Positions 17,805 to 25,566 of a stretch of 64,000 nt of DNA are shown here, in pieces. The position numbers and the translations under genes were made by a program. This stretch comes from Mucilaginibacter straminoryzae. Its GTDB lineage: Bacteria; Bacteroidota; Bacteroidia; Sphingobacteriales; Sphingobacteriaceae. Location: positions 434,001 to 498,000 of the forward strand of contig NZ_JALJEJ010000001.1 in assembly GCF_022953055.1 (NCBI RefSeq), read 5' to 3'. Position 1 is the first letter of the stretch; each line of letters begins with the position of its first letter. The notes under the pieces were generated by a model. That model ran no database searches and had not been told where the DNA came from. It saw only the letters and a list, made by a program, of their open reading frames with translations.

Positions 17805-18041
17805 TTATTTAACGTTTTTCTCAAGGTAAGCGATAGCCTGGCCAACAGTACCAATAGTCTCAGCCTGATCGTCAGGAATAGCCACGTTAAATTCTTTTTC
17901 AAACTCCATGATTAACTCCACGGTGTCTAACGAATCTGCACCAAGATCGTTGGTGAAGCTTGCTTCTGGTGTTACTTCACTTTCGTCAACACCTAATTTT
18001 TCTACGATAATAGCTTTTACTCTTGAAGCGATATCAGACAT
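17805..18041 (-). CDS. acpP: Acyl carrier protein
   Basis: ACP carries growing fatty acyl chains on a phosphopantetheine arm. The 78-residue acidic protein has the attachment serine S37 in [17 protein letters not shown] and the four-helix pattern of AcpP. It opens the acpP-fabF-rnc operon and is preceded by a good promoter at 18080-18110. Confidence 0.97.
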   Translation of the reverse strand: MSDIASRVKAIIVEKLGVDESEVTPEASFTNDLGADSLDTVELIMEFEKEFNVAIPDDQAETIGTVGQAIAYLEKNVK

Positions 18042-18079
18042 GGTCTTTGATGTTTAATTGATTAAATAAATTTTCTGTG

Positions 18080-18110
18080 CAAAGAAAGTCAAATTCTATT
18101 AAATATCAAA
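18080..18110 (-). promoter_or_regulatory. Promoter of acpP-fabF-rnc
   Basis: On the minus strand TTTG (18107-18110), a 19-base spacer and TTTCTTTG (18080-18087) match the Bacteroidota promoter with one mismatch in the -7 element. It lies 38 bases upstream of the acpP ATG. Confidence 0.65.
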
Positions 18111-18185
18111 TCTAAAATCTTTGCACTATAAATAACAAAATTTTATCCCTCCGGTTTCTATTAGTAGCTTTACCACCACTATTAA

Positions 18186-18611
18186 TTGACTTTGAACAAG
18201 CGGATTTTAAAGTTCGAGATTGATCTGGATTTTGTGCTCATCGCCATCACATCATCCCTTAAAGATTACAGGCTATGCTATTATATTAATAAGCAGCCCG
18301 GTTTTAATTTTACCCGCCAGCCAGATCTGGCCTTAGACCTGCACCATAATAATCAGCCGGTACTATTTAATATCTATAACCATTATTGGGAAGCCAGCGA
18401 AACGGATTTTTATTTTATCGCGAACAGGGGCTCTGACGGTTTGTTGATACCCGAGATGCGCGGGATAGATTATTTCCTGATGATCAAGAATTATATTGAT
18501 CCGCAGGATCTTGAAGATATTATTACCATGTTAAATAAGATACCGGATGTGGTTGCGGCAGTAAAGATTGATCCAAAAAAAATTAAATCCCGTGAAAATC
18601 TTTTATTTTAG
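18186..18611 (+). CDS. IPExxxVDY family protein
   Basis: This is a small Bacteroidota-specific family named after a conserved motif, here IPEMRGIDY in the middle of the protein (residues ~93-101). No function is established. There is no ATG near the N-terminus. A TTG at 18186 or, more likely from the MNKRILKFEIDLD pattern of relatives, a TTG at 18192 is the start. The protein lacks a signal peptide and is probably cytosolic. It directly precedes pyk by 86 bases, the same neighbour seen in many related genomes, so the two may be expressed together. Confidence 0.85.
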   Translation: MTLNKRILKFEIDLDFVLIAITSSLKDYRLCYYINKQPGFNFTRQPDLALDLHHNNQPVLFNIYNHYWEASETDFYFIANRGSDGLLIPEMRGIDYFLMIKNYIDPQDLEDIITMLNKIPDVVAAVKIDPKKIKSRENLLF

Positions 18612-18697
18612 CGACCAATTTGTAAAAAACACACTAAGACGTCACCCTAATTAAAATTAACCATATAAAAATTAAGCAAGCCAGTTAACCTCAACAT

Positions 18698-20134
18698 ATG
18701 AAACTATCCTATAACAGAACCAAAATTGTGGCTACCATGGGCCCGGCATCAGCAAAGAAAGATGTATTGTTAGCCATGGTACGCGCAGGTGTTAATGTAT
18801 GCCGGTTGAACTTTTCGCACGGTAAACCAGAAGATCACCAGAAGGTGATAGACATGATCCGCGAGATTAATGAAAAGTATAAACTGAACGTAGGTATACT
18901 GGCCGATTTACAAGGACCTAAGATCCGTATCGGGCTGGTCAAAGATGGCGGTATCCATTTGGTGAACGGTAAACATATCAAGATTACCACCAATGAGTGT
19001 ATCGGCGATGACGACCAGATCTATATTACTTACGAAGCTTTCCCTCAGGATGTACGCGCCGGCGAGACCATTTTGCTTGACGACGGTAAACTGCAGTTGA
19101 AAGTGATCGAGACCAACCGTAAGGACACTGTAATTTGCGAAGTGCTTCACGGCGGTATCCTGACATCACGCAAAGGCGTTAACCTGCCTAATACGAAGGT
19201 ATCTATCCCAAGCTTAACCGAAGAAGATTTGGTTAACCTGGATTTTGTACTGAAAAATAATGTAGAGTGGATCGGTCTTTCTTTTGTGCGCAACGCAGAA
19301 GACATTATCGAGCTTAAACGCATTATCAACCGTAATAATAACGCTGCCCGCGTAATTGCTAAAGTTGAAAAGCCGGAAGCAATTGATAATATCGACGCCA
19401 TTATTGCTGCTACCGACGGCGTGATGGTTGCCCGTGGCGACCTGGGTGTTGAAATGCCTTTAGAAGAAGTGCCTTTGCTGCAAAAAATGATCGTGAGCAA
19501 ATGCCGCGAGGCTTCTAAGCCGGTGATTGTAGCTACCCAGATGCTGGAGTCTATGATTACTACCCCACGCCCGACCCGTGCCGAGGTGAATGACGTGGCA
19601 AACTCTGTACTGGATGGCGCTGACGCAGTGATGCTAAGCGGTGAAACTTCAGTAGGGGAGTTCCCGCTTATCGTGATCGAGACCATGGCGAAAATTGTGC
19701 GCAATGTGGAAGAACGCGGTTATCCGTTCTATAACCATAAGGTATCTAACATCGACCCATCTTCTCAGAACTACCTGAGCGATGCGGTTTGTGAATCTGC
19801 CGTTTACTTGGCCGAGCATACCAACGCGGAAGCCATTGTATCCATGACTACTTCTGGTTATACCGCTTTTGAAATTTCAAGCCACCGCCCGAAAGCTAAT
19901 ACTTATATTTTCACCGCTAACCAGCAATTGTTAAATGCGCTGAGCCTGCTTTGGGGTGTAAAGGCCTTTTATTATGACGGCCTGGAAAGTACCGACCAGA
20001 CCATTGCTGATGTGAACAACATCCTGAAAACAGAAAACCTGGTAGAAACCGGCGACGTAGTAATTAACACCGCAGCCGTGCCTATTGCCGCTAAAGGAAA
20101 AACCAATATGCTGAAAGTGACCGTAGTTGAATAA
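18698..20134 (+). CDS. pyk: Pyruvate kinase
   Basis: Pyruvate kinase makes pyruvate and ATP from phosphoenolpyruvate in glycolysis. The 478-residue protein shows the N-terminal RTKIVATMGPAS and VCRLNFSHG motifs, the catalytic lysine segment ARVIAKVEKPEAIDNID, the metal-binding VARGDLGVEMP and the C-terminal allosteric domain containing TTSGYTAFEISSHRP. All active-site blocks are intact. It lies downstream of the IPExxxVDY gene and is followed by a clear terminator. Confidence 0.97.
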   Translation: MKLSYNRTKIVATMGPASAKKDVLLAMVRAGVNVCRLNFSHGKPEDHQKVIDMIREINEKYKLNVGILADLQGPKIRIGLVKDGGIHLVNGKHIKITTNECIGDDDQIYITYEAFPQDVRAGETILLDDGKLQLKVIETNRKDTVICEVLHGGILTSRKGVNLPNTKVSIPSLTEEDLVNLDFVLKNNVEWIGLSFVRNAEDIIELKRIINRNNNAARVIAKVEKPEAIDNIDAIIAATDGVMVARGDLGVEMPLEEVPLLQKMIVSKCREASKPVIVATQMLESMITTPRPTRAEVNDVANSVLDGADAVMLSGETSVGEFPLIVIETMAKIVRNVEERGYPFYNHKVSNIDPSSQNYLSDAVCESAVYLAEHTNAEAIVSMTTSGYTAFEISSHRPKANTYIFTANQQLLNALSLLWGVKAFYYDGLESTDQTIADVNNILKTENLVETGDVVINTAAVPIAAKGKTNMLKVTVVE

Positions 20135-20156
20135 CTACCCGGAACTTTAAAATATC

Positions 20157-20189
20157 AAAGGGAATAACGTAAAAGTTGTTCCCTTTTTT
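20157..20189 (+). terminator. Rho-independent terminator of pyk
   Basis: AAAGGGAA (20157-20164) pairs with TTCCCTTT (20179-20186), the inner stem adds two further pairs, and the run of T residues extends to 20189. Confidence 0.85.
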
Positions 20190-20482
20190 GTTGCATAGCT
20201 ATTCCTGTTGACATAGGTTTTGACAAGCGAGTGTAAAAACAGCAGTTTGCTTATTGCGATCAAAACAGAATACCTCTAATAGTTGTATCTTTTTTTGTAG
20301 ATTAATTACTGCAGGCTATTATATTGCATATGATTCCTTTCTCACAGTTTTAACTACTTTAATTTACGGATACAATTAACCCCGGTCGGGGAAATTAAAT
20401 TGGCATTTCTAATGTTGATTAACTGCTTTTTGTCTGTGTGTGGCAGGATAGGGCAATATGTCATGGTTAGGATGCTTTCAGC
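20190..20482. other. Gene-free interval after pyk
   Basis: This AT-rich stretch contains no convincing reading frame. A GTTGTATCTTTTTTTG segment near 20283-20298 resembles a -7 promoter region, and a CCCCG/CGGGG hairpin lies near 20380-20391. Both could belong to the leader of the downstream thioredoxin-fold gene, but neither is firm. Confidence 0.4.
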
Positions 20483-21124
20483 ATGTATATGAAGTTGCGG
20501 ATGAATTTTAGAAATAGCGCTACAAAAAGAAAAGCATTTGCCGTGATATGGCTTATTGGCATTCTTTCCTGTATAGGCGGATTGTTTTGGTATAACGAGT
20601 GGCAGTATACCCTACCTACGCCGGTGCCTGCCGGGTATAAAGCGGTTAATAAGGGTGTGAAGATTTCTTTAGATAAGAACGAAATACACCTGAAGCAGAA
20701 AAGCAAACCGCTATTTCTCCATTTTTTTAATCCCGATTGCCCGTGTTCGCGCTTTAATATAAAAGCTTTTAAAGAACTGGCATCGCGCTATGGCACACAG
20801 GTAGATTTTGCCGTGGTGGTGATTAGCAAAAAGAAGTTTACGCAGCAGCAGATACAGCAGCAATTCTCGCTGCAAATACCGGTTTTGTTTGATACCAGGC
20901 TTGCCAGGCGGTGCGGCGTTTATTCTACCCCGCAGGCGGTACTTCTTGGCCGGGACAGCCGGCTGTTTTACCGCGGTAATTATAATAGCAGCCGCTATTG
21001 TACACAGGAACGCACCAACTACGCCCGGCAGGCGATAGACGGGTTGCTGGACCAAAAAGAGGTATCATTTGATGAATTAGCCCTACGCTCTTACGGTTGT
21101 AGTTTGGCCGCATCTGCTAACTGA
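20483..21124 (+). CDS. Membrane-anchored thioredoxin-fold protein (redoxin-like)
   Basis: The 213-residue protein has one N-terminal transmembrane segment (about 20-42: FAVIWLIGILSCIGGLFW) and a periplasm-facing thioredoxin-like domain. The redox motif is CPC within HFFNPDCPCSRFN (near 80-92), as in AhpC/TSA-like or Sco-like proteins. A VYSTPQAVLLG segment supplies the cis-proline region. It is likely to handle disulfides or peroxide outside the cytoplasm, but no partner is encoded nearby. Several in-frame ATG codons (20483, 20489, 20501) make the exact start uncertain. It ends four bases before the next gene, so the two form an operon. Confidence 0.8.
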   Translation: MYMKLRMNFRNSATKRKAFAVIWLIGILSCIGGLFWYNEWQYTLPTPVPAGYKAVNKGVKISLDKNEIHLKQKSKPLFLHFFNPDCPCSRFNIKAFKELASRYGTQVDFAVVVISKKKFTQQQIQQQFSLQIPVLFDTRLARRCGVYSTPQAVLLGRDSRLFYRGNYNSSRYCTQERTNYARQAIDGLLDQKEVSFDELALRSYGCSLAASAN

Positions 21125-21128
21125 AATA

Positions 21129-21989
21129 ATGATGTCTGATCTTTTTATTAGCGAACTAACGGCATTTGGCAGGCGGGTTAACAAACGTTCAGACCGGTTG
21201 ATCAACGGCTTTCTGCTGATTTATTTCGTGGTGGGCCTTGTACTTGCGCCGCTTTATAACACCTGGTTAATCGCCCTCGGCTGCGGCGGATTATCATTAC
21301 TGGCTTATTTTTCTATTAAATGGTTGCTGCCCGAATCTGACCTGTACCAGTATGTACTTAGCCTGGTGATGGGCATATTTATGGCGCAGTTTATTTTTCA
21401 GATGCACGGACTTTTTGAAATGCACTTTTTTGCATTCATCGGCAGTGCCTTGCTGATCACTTACCAAAAATGGAAGCTGCAGTTGCCCCTGGCTATTTTT
21501 GTGGTTATACACCATTCTGCATTTAGCCTGATGCAAAATGCGGGGATAAAGGGCGTATACTTTACGCAGCTGGATTATTTTGAACTGCAGACCTTTTTTA
21601 TCCATATCACCCTGGCGGTAACCATCTTTTTTATCTCTGGCTTGTGGAGTTACCAGTTTGAAAAGTTAAACCGCTTGCAGATTAAACACAGTCTGCATGC
21701 GGCAGACTCGCGCAAAGAAGGGGAATTGCTTACTGAACGGCAAAAGCTGACGGATATTTCGTGGATGCAATCCCACCTGGTAAGGGGGCCGCTGTCCCGG
21801 ATATTAGGATTGATTCCTTTATTAAAGGAAGCAGAACCGGATGAGGTCCGGGAAATTATTGACTACATCGAAGTGTCTTCCGTTGAACTGGATACCGTGA
21901 TCCGGACAATTGTCGATCACTCTAAAACAGAATGCGATGCCGAAAATATGATAGCAGATGAGCCCGTCGCCCCGATAGAGGAACTTTAA
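21129..21989 (+). CDS. Six-TM sensor with HisKA-like domain but no ATPase domain
   Basis: The 286-residue protein has about six membrane helices (residues ~25-175) with histidines at 93, 99, 128, 129 and 159. These occur as QMHGLFEMHFF and VIHHSAF, a pattern I have seen in membrane sensor modules of chemotaxis receptors and diguanylate cyclases. A linker leads to SWMQSHLVRGPLSRILGLI (211-229), which resembles the phosphoacceptor helix of PAS histidine kinases with H216 in the right place. The protein then ends ~60 residues later without any N, G1 or G2 box, so it cannot autophosphorylate alone. It may dimerise with, or accept phosphate from, another kinase. It follows the thioredoxin-fold gene by four bases. 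Confidence 0.7.
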   Translation: MMSDLFISELTAFGRRVNKRSDRLINGFLLIYFVVGLVLAPLYNTWLIALGCGGLSLLAYFSIKWLLPESDLYQYVLSLVMGIFMAQFIFQMHGLFEMHFFAFIGSALLITYQKWKLQLPLAIFVVIHHSAFSLMQNAGIKGVYFTQLDYFELQTFFIHITLAVTIFFISGLWSYQFEKLNRLQIKHSLHAADSRKEGELLTERQKLTDISWMQSHLVRGPLSRILGLIPLLKEAEPDEVREIIDYIEVSSVELDTVIRTIVDHSKTECDAENMIADEPVAPIEEL

Positions 21990-21995
21990 AAGCCC

Positions 21996-22040
21996 GGTGC
22001 TTCCGAAGGGATTCGAACCCCTGGCTGGTAAAAACCAGTC
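21996..22040 (-). pseudogene. tRNA 3'-half-like remnant
   Basis: Read on the minus strand, AGGGG-TTCGAAT-CCCTT forms a T-arm. It is followed by CGGAAGC and ACC, the layout of a tRNA T-arm, acceptor strand and discriminator/CC end. A CTGGT/ACCAG hairpin lies just upstream. The matching 5' acceptor strand GCTTCCG, a D-arm and an anticodon arm are not found within 90 bases, because a 9-bp tandem repeat occupies their place. It is therefore not a functional tRNA; it may be an integration scar. Confidence 0.45.
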
Positions 22041-22041
22041 G

Positions 22042-22104
22042 GCCACGACTGCCGCATTTACCGCGTTCGCCACATTCGCCACACCTGCCACGTTCGCCAG
22101 TCCT
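22042..22104. repeat. Nine-base tandem repeat, seven units
   Basis: Seven consecutive 9-base units of the type GCCACgttC run without interruption (unit starts at 22042, 22051, 22060, 22069, 22078, 22087 and 22096), and an eighth decayed unit follows. Units differ at two to four positions. The array abuts the tRNA-like remnant and lies outside any credible gene. Confidence 0.8.
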
Positions 22105-22264
22105 GCCATCGCGACCTCTCCCCAAACCAAACGAGAGGGGCTTCTCATTGCAATCGTAATAACACAAAATTCATGAAATCCTCTCCTCTGGAGAGATTTA
22201 GGAGAGGTAAAACTAGCGACCTCTCCCCAAACCCCTCTCCGAAAGAGAGGGACTTTAAAAATAT

Positions 22265-22296
22265 CGGTCCGCACGTTTTGACAGTTAGGCCTACGC
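22265..22296. repeat. Left arm of long inverted repeat flanking the HsdR_N region
   Basis: The reverse complement of this segment matches 24727-24757 over ~31 bases with two mismatches and one inserted base (core GTCAAAACGTGCGG). A third, direct copy of the right arm occurs at 25060-25092. Confidence 0.6.
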
Positions 22297-22304
22297 CTCC
22301 TGTT

Positions 22305-23372
22305 GTGTCTTTGCGAGGCTCACGATGGCTATCGGGAGACGTGGCAATCTCGTAGTGATGTTTTAGAAATTCTAAATTGAACTGTCACCCTGCTTGTCGA
22401 AGGGCTCTCGAAGTATGTACGAAGTCAGTGTTTTCATTCCCCTCCCTGGAGGGGGCGGGTAAGGTATGTACGATGGCAGGGGTGGGTTCTTATCCAACTG
22501 AATAACCCCTCCCCTAACCCTCCCGAGGGAGGGAAGTTCAAAGAGCGTTATTGCAATCCGCGGTTGGCGGAGAAGAATCTTCAACTTACTTAGCGAAGAA
22601 GATTCCTCGTTGCTCTCGGAATGACAAAATGATGAGAGACCCTAAAAAGCGTTGTCTTTGCGAGGCTCCCGATGGCTATCGGGAGACGTGGCAATCTCAA
22701 AGATTAAGTCATGCCGAACTTTTCGGCATCTCACAGGATTAGCCAATCACGAGGGATCCTGAAACAAGTTCAGGATAACGTACTAAATAAAAAAGAGTGT
22801 TATATAAAGGAATGTCACCCTAAGCTTGTCGAAGGGCTCTCTATGTGTGGTGCGAGCGCAGCGTTTCCATTCCCCTCCCCTGGAGGGGGTGCGTAGGATA
22901 GTGCGATGGCAGGGGTGGGTTCTTATCCAACTGAATAACCCCTCCCTAACCCTCCCTAGGGAGGGAAGTTCAAAGAGCGTCATTGCAATCCGCTGTTGGA
23001 GGAGAAGAATCTTCAACTTACTTGGCGAAGAAGATTCCTCGTTGCTCTCGGAATGACAAAACGATGAGAGACCCTAAAAAGCGTTGCCATTGCGAGGCTC
23101 CCAATGGCTATCGGGAGACGTGGCAATCTCGTAGTAATGTTTTAGAAATTCTAAATTGAACTGTCACCCTGAGCTTGTCGAAGGGCTCTCGAAGTATGAT
23201 ATGCGGGCGCAGCATTTCCATTCCCCTCCCTGGAGGGGGCGGGTAAGGTATGTGCGATGGCAGGGGTGGGTTCTTATCCAACTGAATAACCTCCTCCCTA
23301 ACCCTCCCAAGGGAGGGAAGTTCAAAAAGCGTCATTGCGATTCGCGGTTGGCGGAGAAGTAATCTCTCGTTA
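22305..23372. repeat. Array of three ~350-bp composite repeats
   Basis: Three head-to-tail copies start near 22305, 22652 and 23084. The marker TTGCGAGGCT falls at 22311, 22658 and 23090, and TATCCAACTG falls at 22491, 22924 and 23275. Each copy contains a TTGCGAGGCT...GTGGCAATCTC hairpin block, a CACCCTGAGCTTGTCGAAGG block, a CCCCTCCCTGGAGGGG hairpin block and a CGGAGAAGAATCTTC block. The middle copy has about 85 extra bases with two further hairpins (GCCGAACTTTTCGGC and GATCCTGAAACAAGTTCAGGAT). The third copy is cut at its right end. Apparent reading frames here repeat with the array and are not genes. Bases 21990-23428 hold no other gene. Confidence 0.85.
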
Positions 23373-23428
23373 GCAGAATTTACTAATATTAAAGGCTCAC
23401 GCGAAACGCGTGTGTCAGCATAAAAAAA

Positions 23429-24502
23429 CTAAGCAGCCTTTTTTTCAAATTTGCTTACACTCTCGATTAATTTATCAGCATAATTAAAAATCTCGTCGAT
23501 AGATTTGATTTCAAACTTTATTTCCTTTTTATTCTCGTCAAGGAGTACCAAATATTTTTTATTATTTAAGTAAAGACGACAAATAGTTTTCCTGTTGTTA
23601 TCATCCAAAAGCACCGCAAAATAGCTCTGAGCATCTCTATAGGTTATTCTTTTATGATCTATGGTTTTTCTTAAAATAGACTTTACAATCAGAAATCCTT
23701 CCATTTCCTCTTCAGTCGTTACGATATTACTTAATGAACTTTCAGGATTTTCTTCAACTAACGTAGTGGCTTCTTGATAGTCTTTCTCCTTCTCTTGATT
23801 AAGTGCGGATTTTAAACGCTCATTGATAGTGTCACTTATAAATTGAGTAAACATTCTTTTTACTAACGGAGTAAACTGTTCCTTAACCTTTGCGGTCATG
23901 GTGCCAGGATAAACTTGCTTAGAAAAAAAAGTAACGAAATTTTCAGACGGAGAGTTAACTTCCCTTTGTAACAAAGCTTTTAGTTCATTCAAATATTTCA
24001 GTTCACTGGCTGTATTAGTTATATTTTCTACATCAAAATAAGATTTGTGAAACTTGCGCAGTTCTACTATTTCAACGTCTTTTATTTCTGTAAGCTTAAA
24101 TTCAAAAAAAGGCGTACTGTCCATTTTATTTTTCTCTATCAAATCCGTATAAAAGCGATAGACCATACCGTTGGTTAAAAGACCGAATTTGGCTTTAGTT
24201 GTATGGAAGTATCTGAACAATTGGGAGTTGTGAGGATCTAAATTTTCCAGATGATGTTTACATTCGATTAAGATTGCAGGCTCACCATCTCGCATGATTG
24301 CATAATCTACTTTTTCGCCTTTTTTGATACCTATATCTGCTATAAATTCTGGGTTAACTTCGAATGGATTAAAAACGTCGTAGCCCATAATCTGAATAAA
24401 AGGCATTATTAGGGCATTTTTAGTAGCTTCTTCTGTTTGAATTTGAGGTAACATTTTCTCTGCACGTTGAGCAAGTTGCAGAATTTGATCTTTAAAGTCC
24501 AT
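23429..24502 (-). CDS. Orphan HsdR_N-type restriction nuclease domain protein
   Basis: The 357-residue protein resembles the type I restriction enzyme R N-terminal domain (HSDR_N), a PD-(D/E)xK nuclease. Candidate catalytic residues are D66 in GEKVDYAIM and E80/K82 in AILIECKHH, with the supporting LTNGMVYRFYTDL segment typical of the family. There is no helicase domain, and no hsdM or hsdS gene is near, so it is not part of a normal type I system. The C-terminal ~180 residues are helical with a final beta region. The gene is markedly AT-rich compared with its neighbours and is surrounded by repeats, suggesting horizontal acquisition. Defence or mobile-element roles are inferences. Confidence 0.75.
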   Translation of the reverse strand: MDFKDQILQLAQRAEKMLPQIQTEEATKNALIMPFIQIMGYDVFNPFEVNPEFIADIGIKKGEKVDYAIMRDGEPAILIECKHHLENLDPHNSQLFRYFHTTKAKFGLLTNGMVYRFYTDLIEKNKMDSTPFFEFKLTEIKDVEIVELRKFHKSYFDVENITNTASELKYLNELKALLQREVNSPSENFVTFFSKQVYPGTMTAKVKEQFTPLVKRMFTQFISDTINERLKSALNQEKEKDYQEATTLVEENPESSLSNIVTTEEEMEGFLIVKSILRKTIDHKRITYRDAQSYFAVLLDDNNRKTICRLYLNNKKYLVLLDENKKEIKFEIKSIDEIFNYADKLIESVSKFEKKAA

Positions 24503-24512
24503 TGTAGTAAGT

Positions 24513-24538
24513 GTTTAGATTGAAATCCTAATCTAAAC
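24513..24538. promoter_or_regulatory. Dyad symmetry upstream of the HsdR_N gene
   Basis: A perfect 9-bp inverted repeat, GTTTAGATT (24513-24521) and AATCTAAAC (24530-24538), separated by 8 bases, ends ten bases upstream of the ATG. It could be an operator or a leader hairpin that limits translation. Confidence 0.5.
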
Positions 24539-24721
24539 ATAAAAAATAAAAAAGCAAATTGGACGAAATTTATCTGTGTGCTGACGTGTCTTATACAACG
24601 TGTGCTTTTTGTATCCAGTTATTCTTAAATTCTGTTAATTCTGATTCGGACACTAAGAGATTGCTTCGTTCCTCGCAATGACGCGCACGTACAGATTCTT
24701 CGCTTCGCTCTGAATGACAAA

Positions 24722-25345
24722 AAAGCGCGTAGGCTAACCGTCAAAACGTGCGGGCCGGTCCAACGGACTCCCTCGGAGGAGTATGGCGTGAATGCCGTTT
24801 TAGCTTTTTGACATATGAAAAAAGCGTAAAGAAACGGCAGGGCGGGCTGAAGCGTCGTTTTGACTTGATGTTTGCGCCACTTTGCATCTAAGGTAAAGTG
24901 GCTATCTTGTATAAAAGAGATTGCTTAGTTCCTTGCCATGACGCATTGTTATAGAAGCAAGAACCAAGAGACAAGAATCAAGATTCAGATCATCATCGTG
25001 AGGGCAGATGCTTCCCGAAACAGGTTCGGGACAGGTTGTTTCGCCCTGAATGACAAAAAAGCGTAGGGTTAACCGTCAAAACGTGCGGGCCGGGATTATG
25101 GCGTGAATGCCGTTTTAGCTTTTTGACATATGAAAAAAGCGTAAAGAAACGGCAGAGTGGGCTGAAGCGTCGTTTTGACTTGATGTTTGCGCCACTTTGC
25201 ATCTAAGGTAAAGTGGCTATATTGCTATAAAGGACCTTACTTCGTTGCTTACAGCAATGACGCATTTTTATAGAAGCAAGATTCAGATCATCATCGTGAG
25301 GACAGATGCTTCCCGAAACAGGTTTGGGGCAGGTTGCTTCGCTCT
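24722..25345. repeat. Two direct copies of a 335-bp repeat
   Basis: Two copies (about 24722-25055 and 25059-25345) align with a period of 335 bases, judged from AACCGTCAAA at 24736 and 25071. The conserved core from TTTTGACATATG to GTAAAGTGGCTAT is almost identical. It forms a strong hairpin in which GCCGTTT pairs with AAACGGC and GCTTTTT pairs with AAAAAGC around the loop GACATATG. A second hairpin GCCACTTT/AAAGTGGC follows. Copy 1 has ~23 additional bases after CGGGCCGG, and copy 2 lacks the insert before GGATTATGGCG. A CCCCTCT/AGAGGGG hairpin at 25400-25415 follows. No gene is seen in 24503-25566. Confidence 0.8.
24727..24757. repeat. Right arm of long inverted repeat flanking the HsdR_N region
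   Basis: Reverse-complement partner of 22265-22296. Together they bracket the composite repeat array and the nuclease gene, about 2.5 kb. Confidence 0.6.
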
Positions 25346-25443
25346 GAATCAACTCCATTTCGAATGTTCAATTTCAAATTTGAAAGGACACACCCCTAAC
25401 CCCTCTCAAGAGGGGAATTACGGTCTTGCGGACTAAAAACCCA

Positions 25444-25477
25444 CAAAAAAGCCCCGTCTTGCAAAGAGAACGGGGCT
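25444..25477 (-). terminator. Rho-independent terminator of nrdJ
   Basis: On the minus strand AGCCCCGT (25477-25470) pairs with ACGGGGCT (25457-25450) and six T residues follow (25449-25444). A second GCACGGG/CCCGTGC-type hairpin at about 25501-25540 lies between it and the stop codon. Confidence 0.85.
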
Positions 25478-25566
25478 CACATTAAATTAACTTATATCAC
25501 GCACGGGGAGGCATTTCTAATTAATAGGGGCCACCCGTGCTCTTGAGGGGCTAATGTGTCTGCTGA

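Noticed and set aside
19147..19704. 185-codon frame opposite pyk
   Set aside because: It is antisense to the conserved barrel of pyruvate kinase; composition is serine/isoleucine-rich shadow coding.
21996..22085. Functional tRNA gene on the minus strand
   Set aside because: Only a T-arm and 3' acceptor are recognisable; the 5' acceptor strand, D-arm and anticodon arm are missing.
22305..23372. Several open frames of 60-80 codons on both strands in the repeat array (for example starting MKILL or MTLFELPSL)
   Set aside because: They repeat with the ~350-bp copies, lack conserved protein character and overlap hairpin blocks; they are by-products of the repeats.
22042..23372. CRISPR array
   Set aside because: Repeat units are either 9 bp tandem or ~350 bp composite; no 24-48 bp repeats with unique spacers of equal length and no cas genes.
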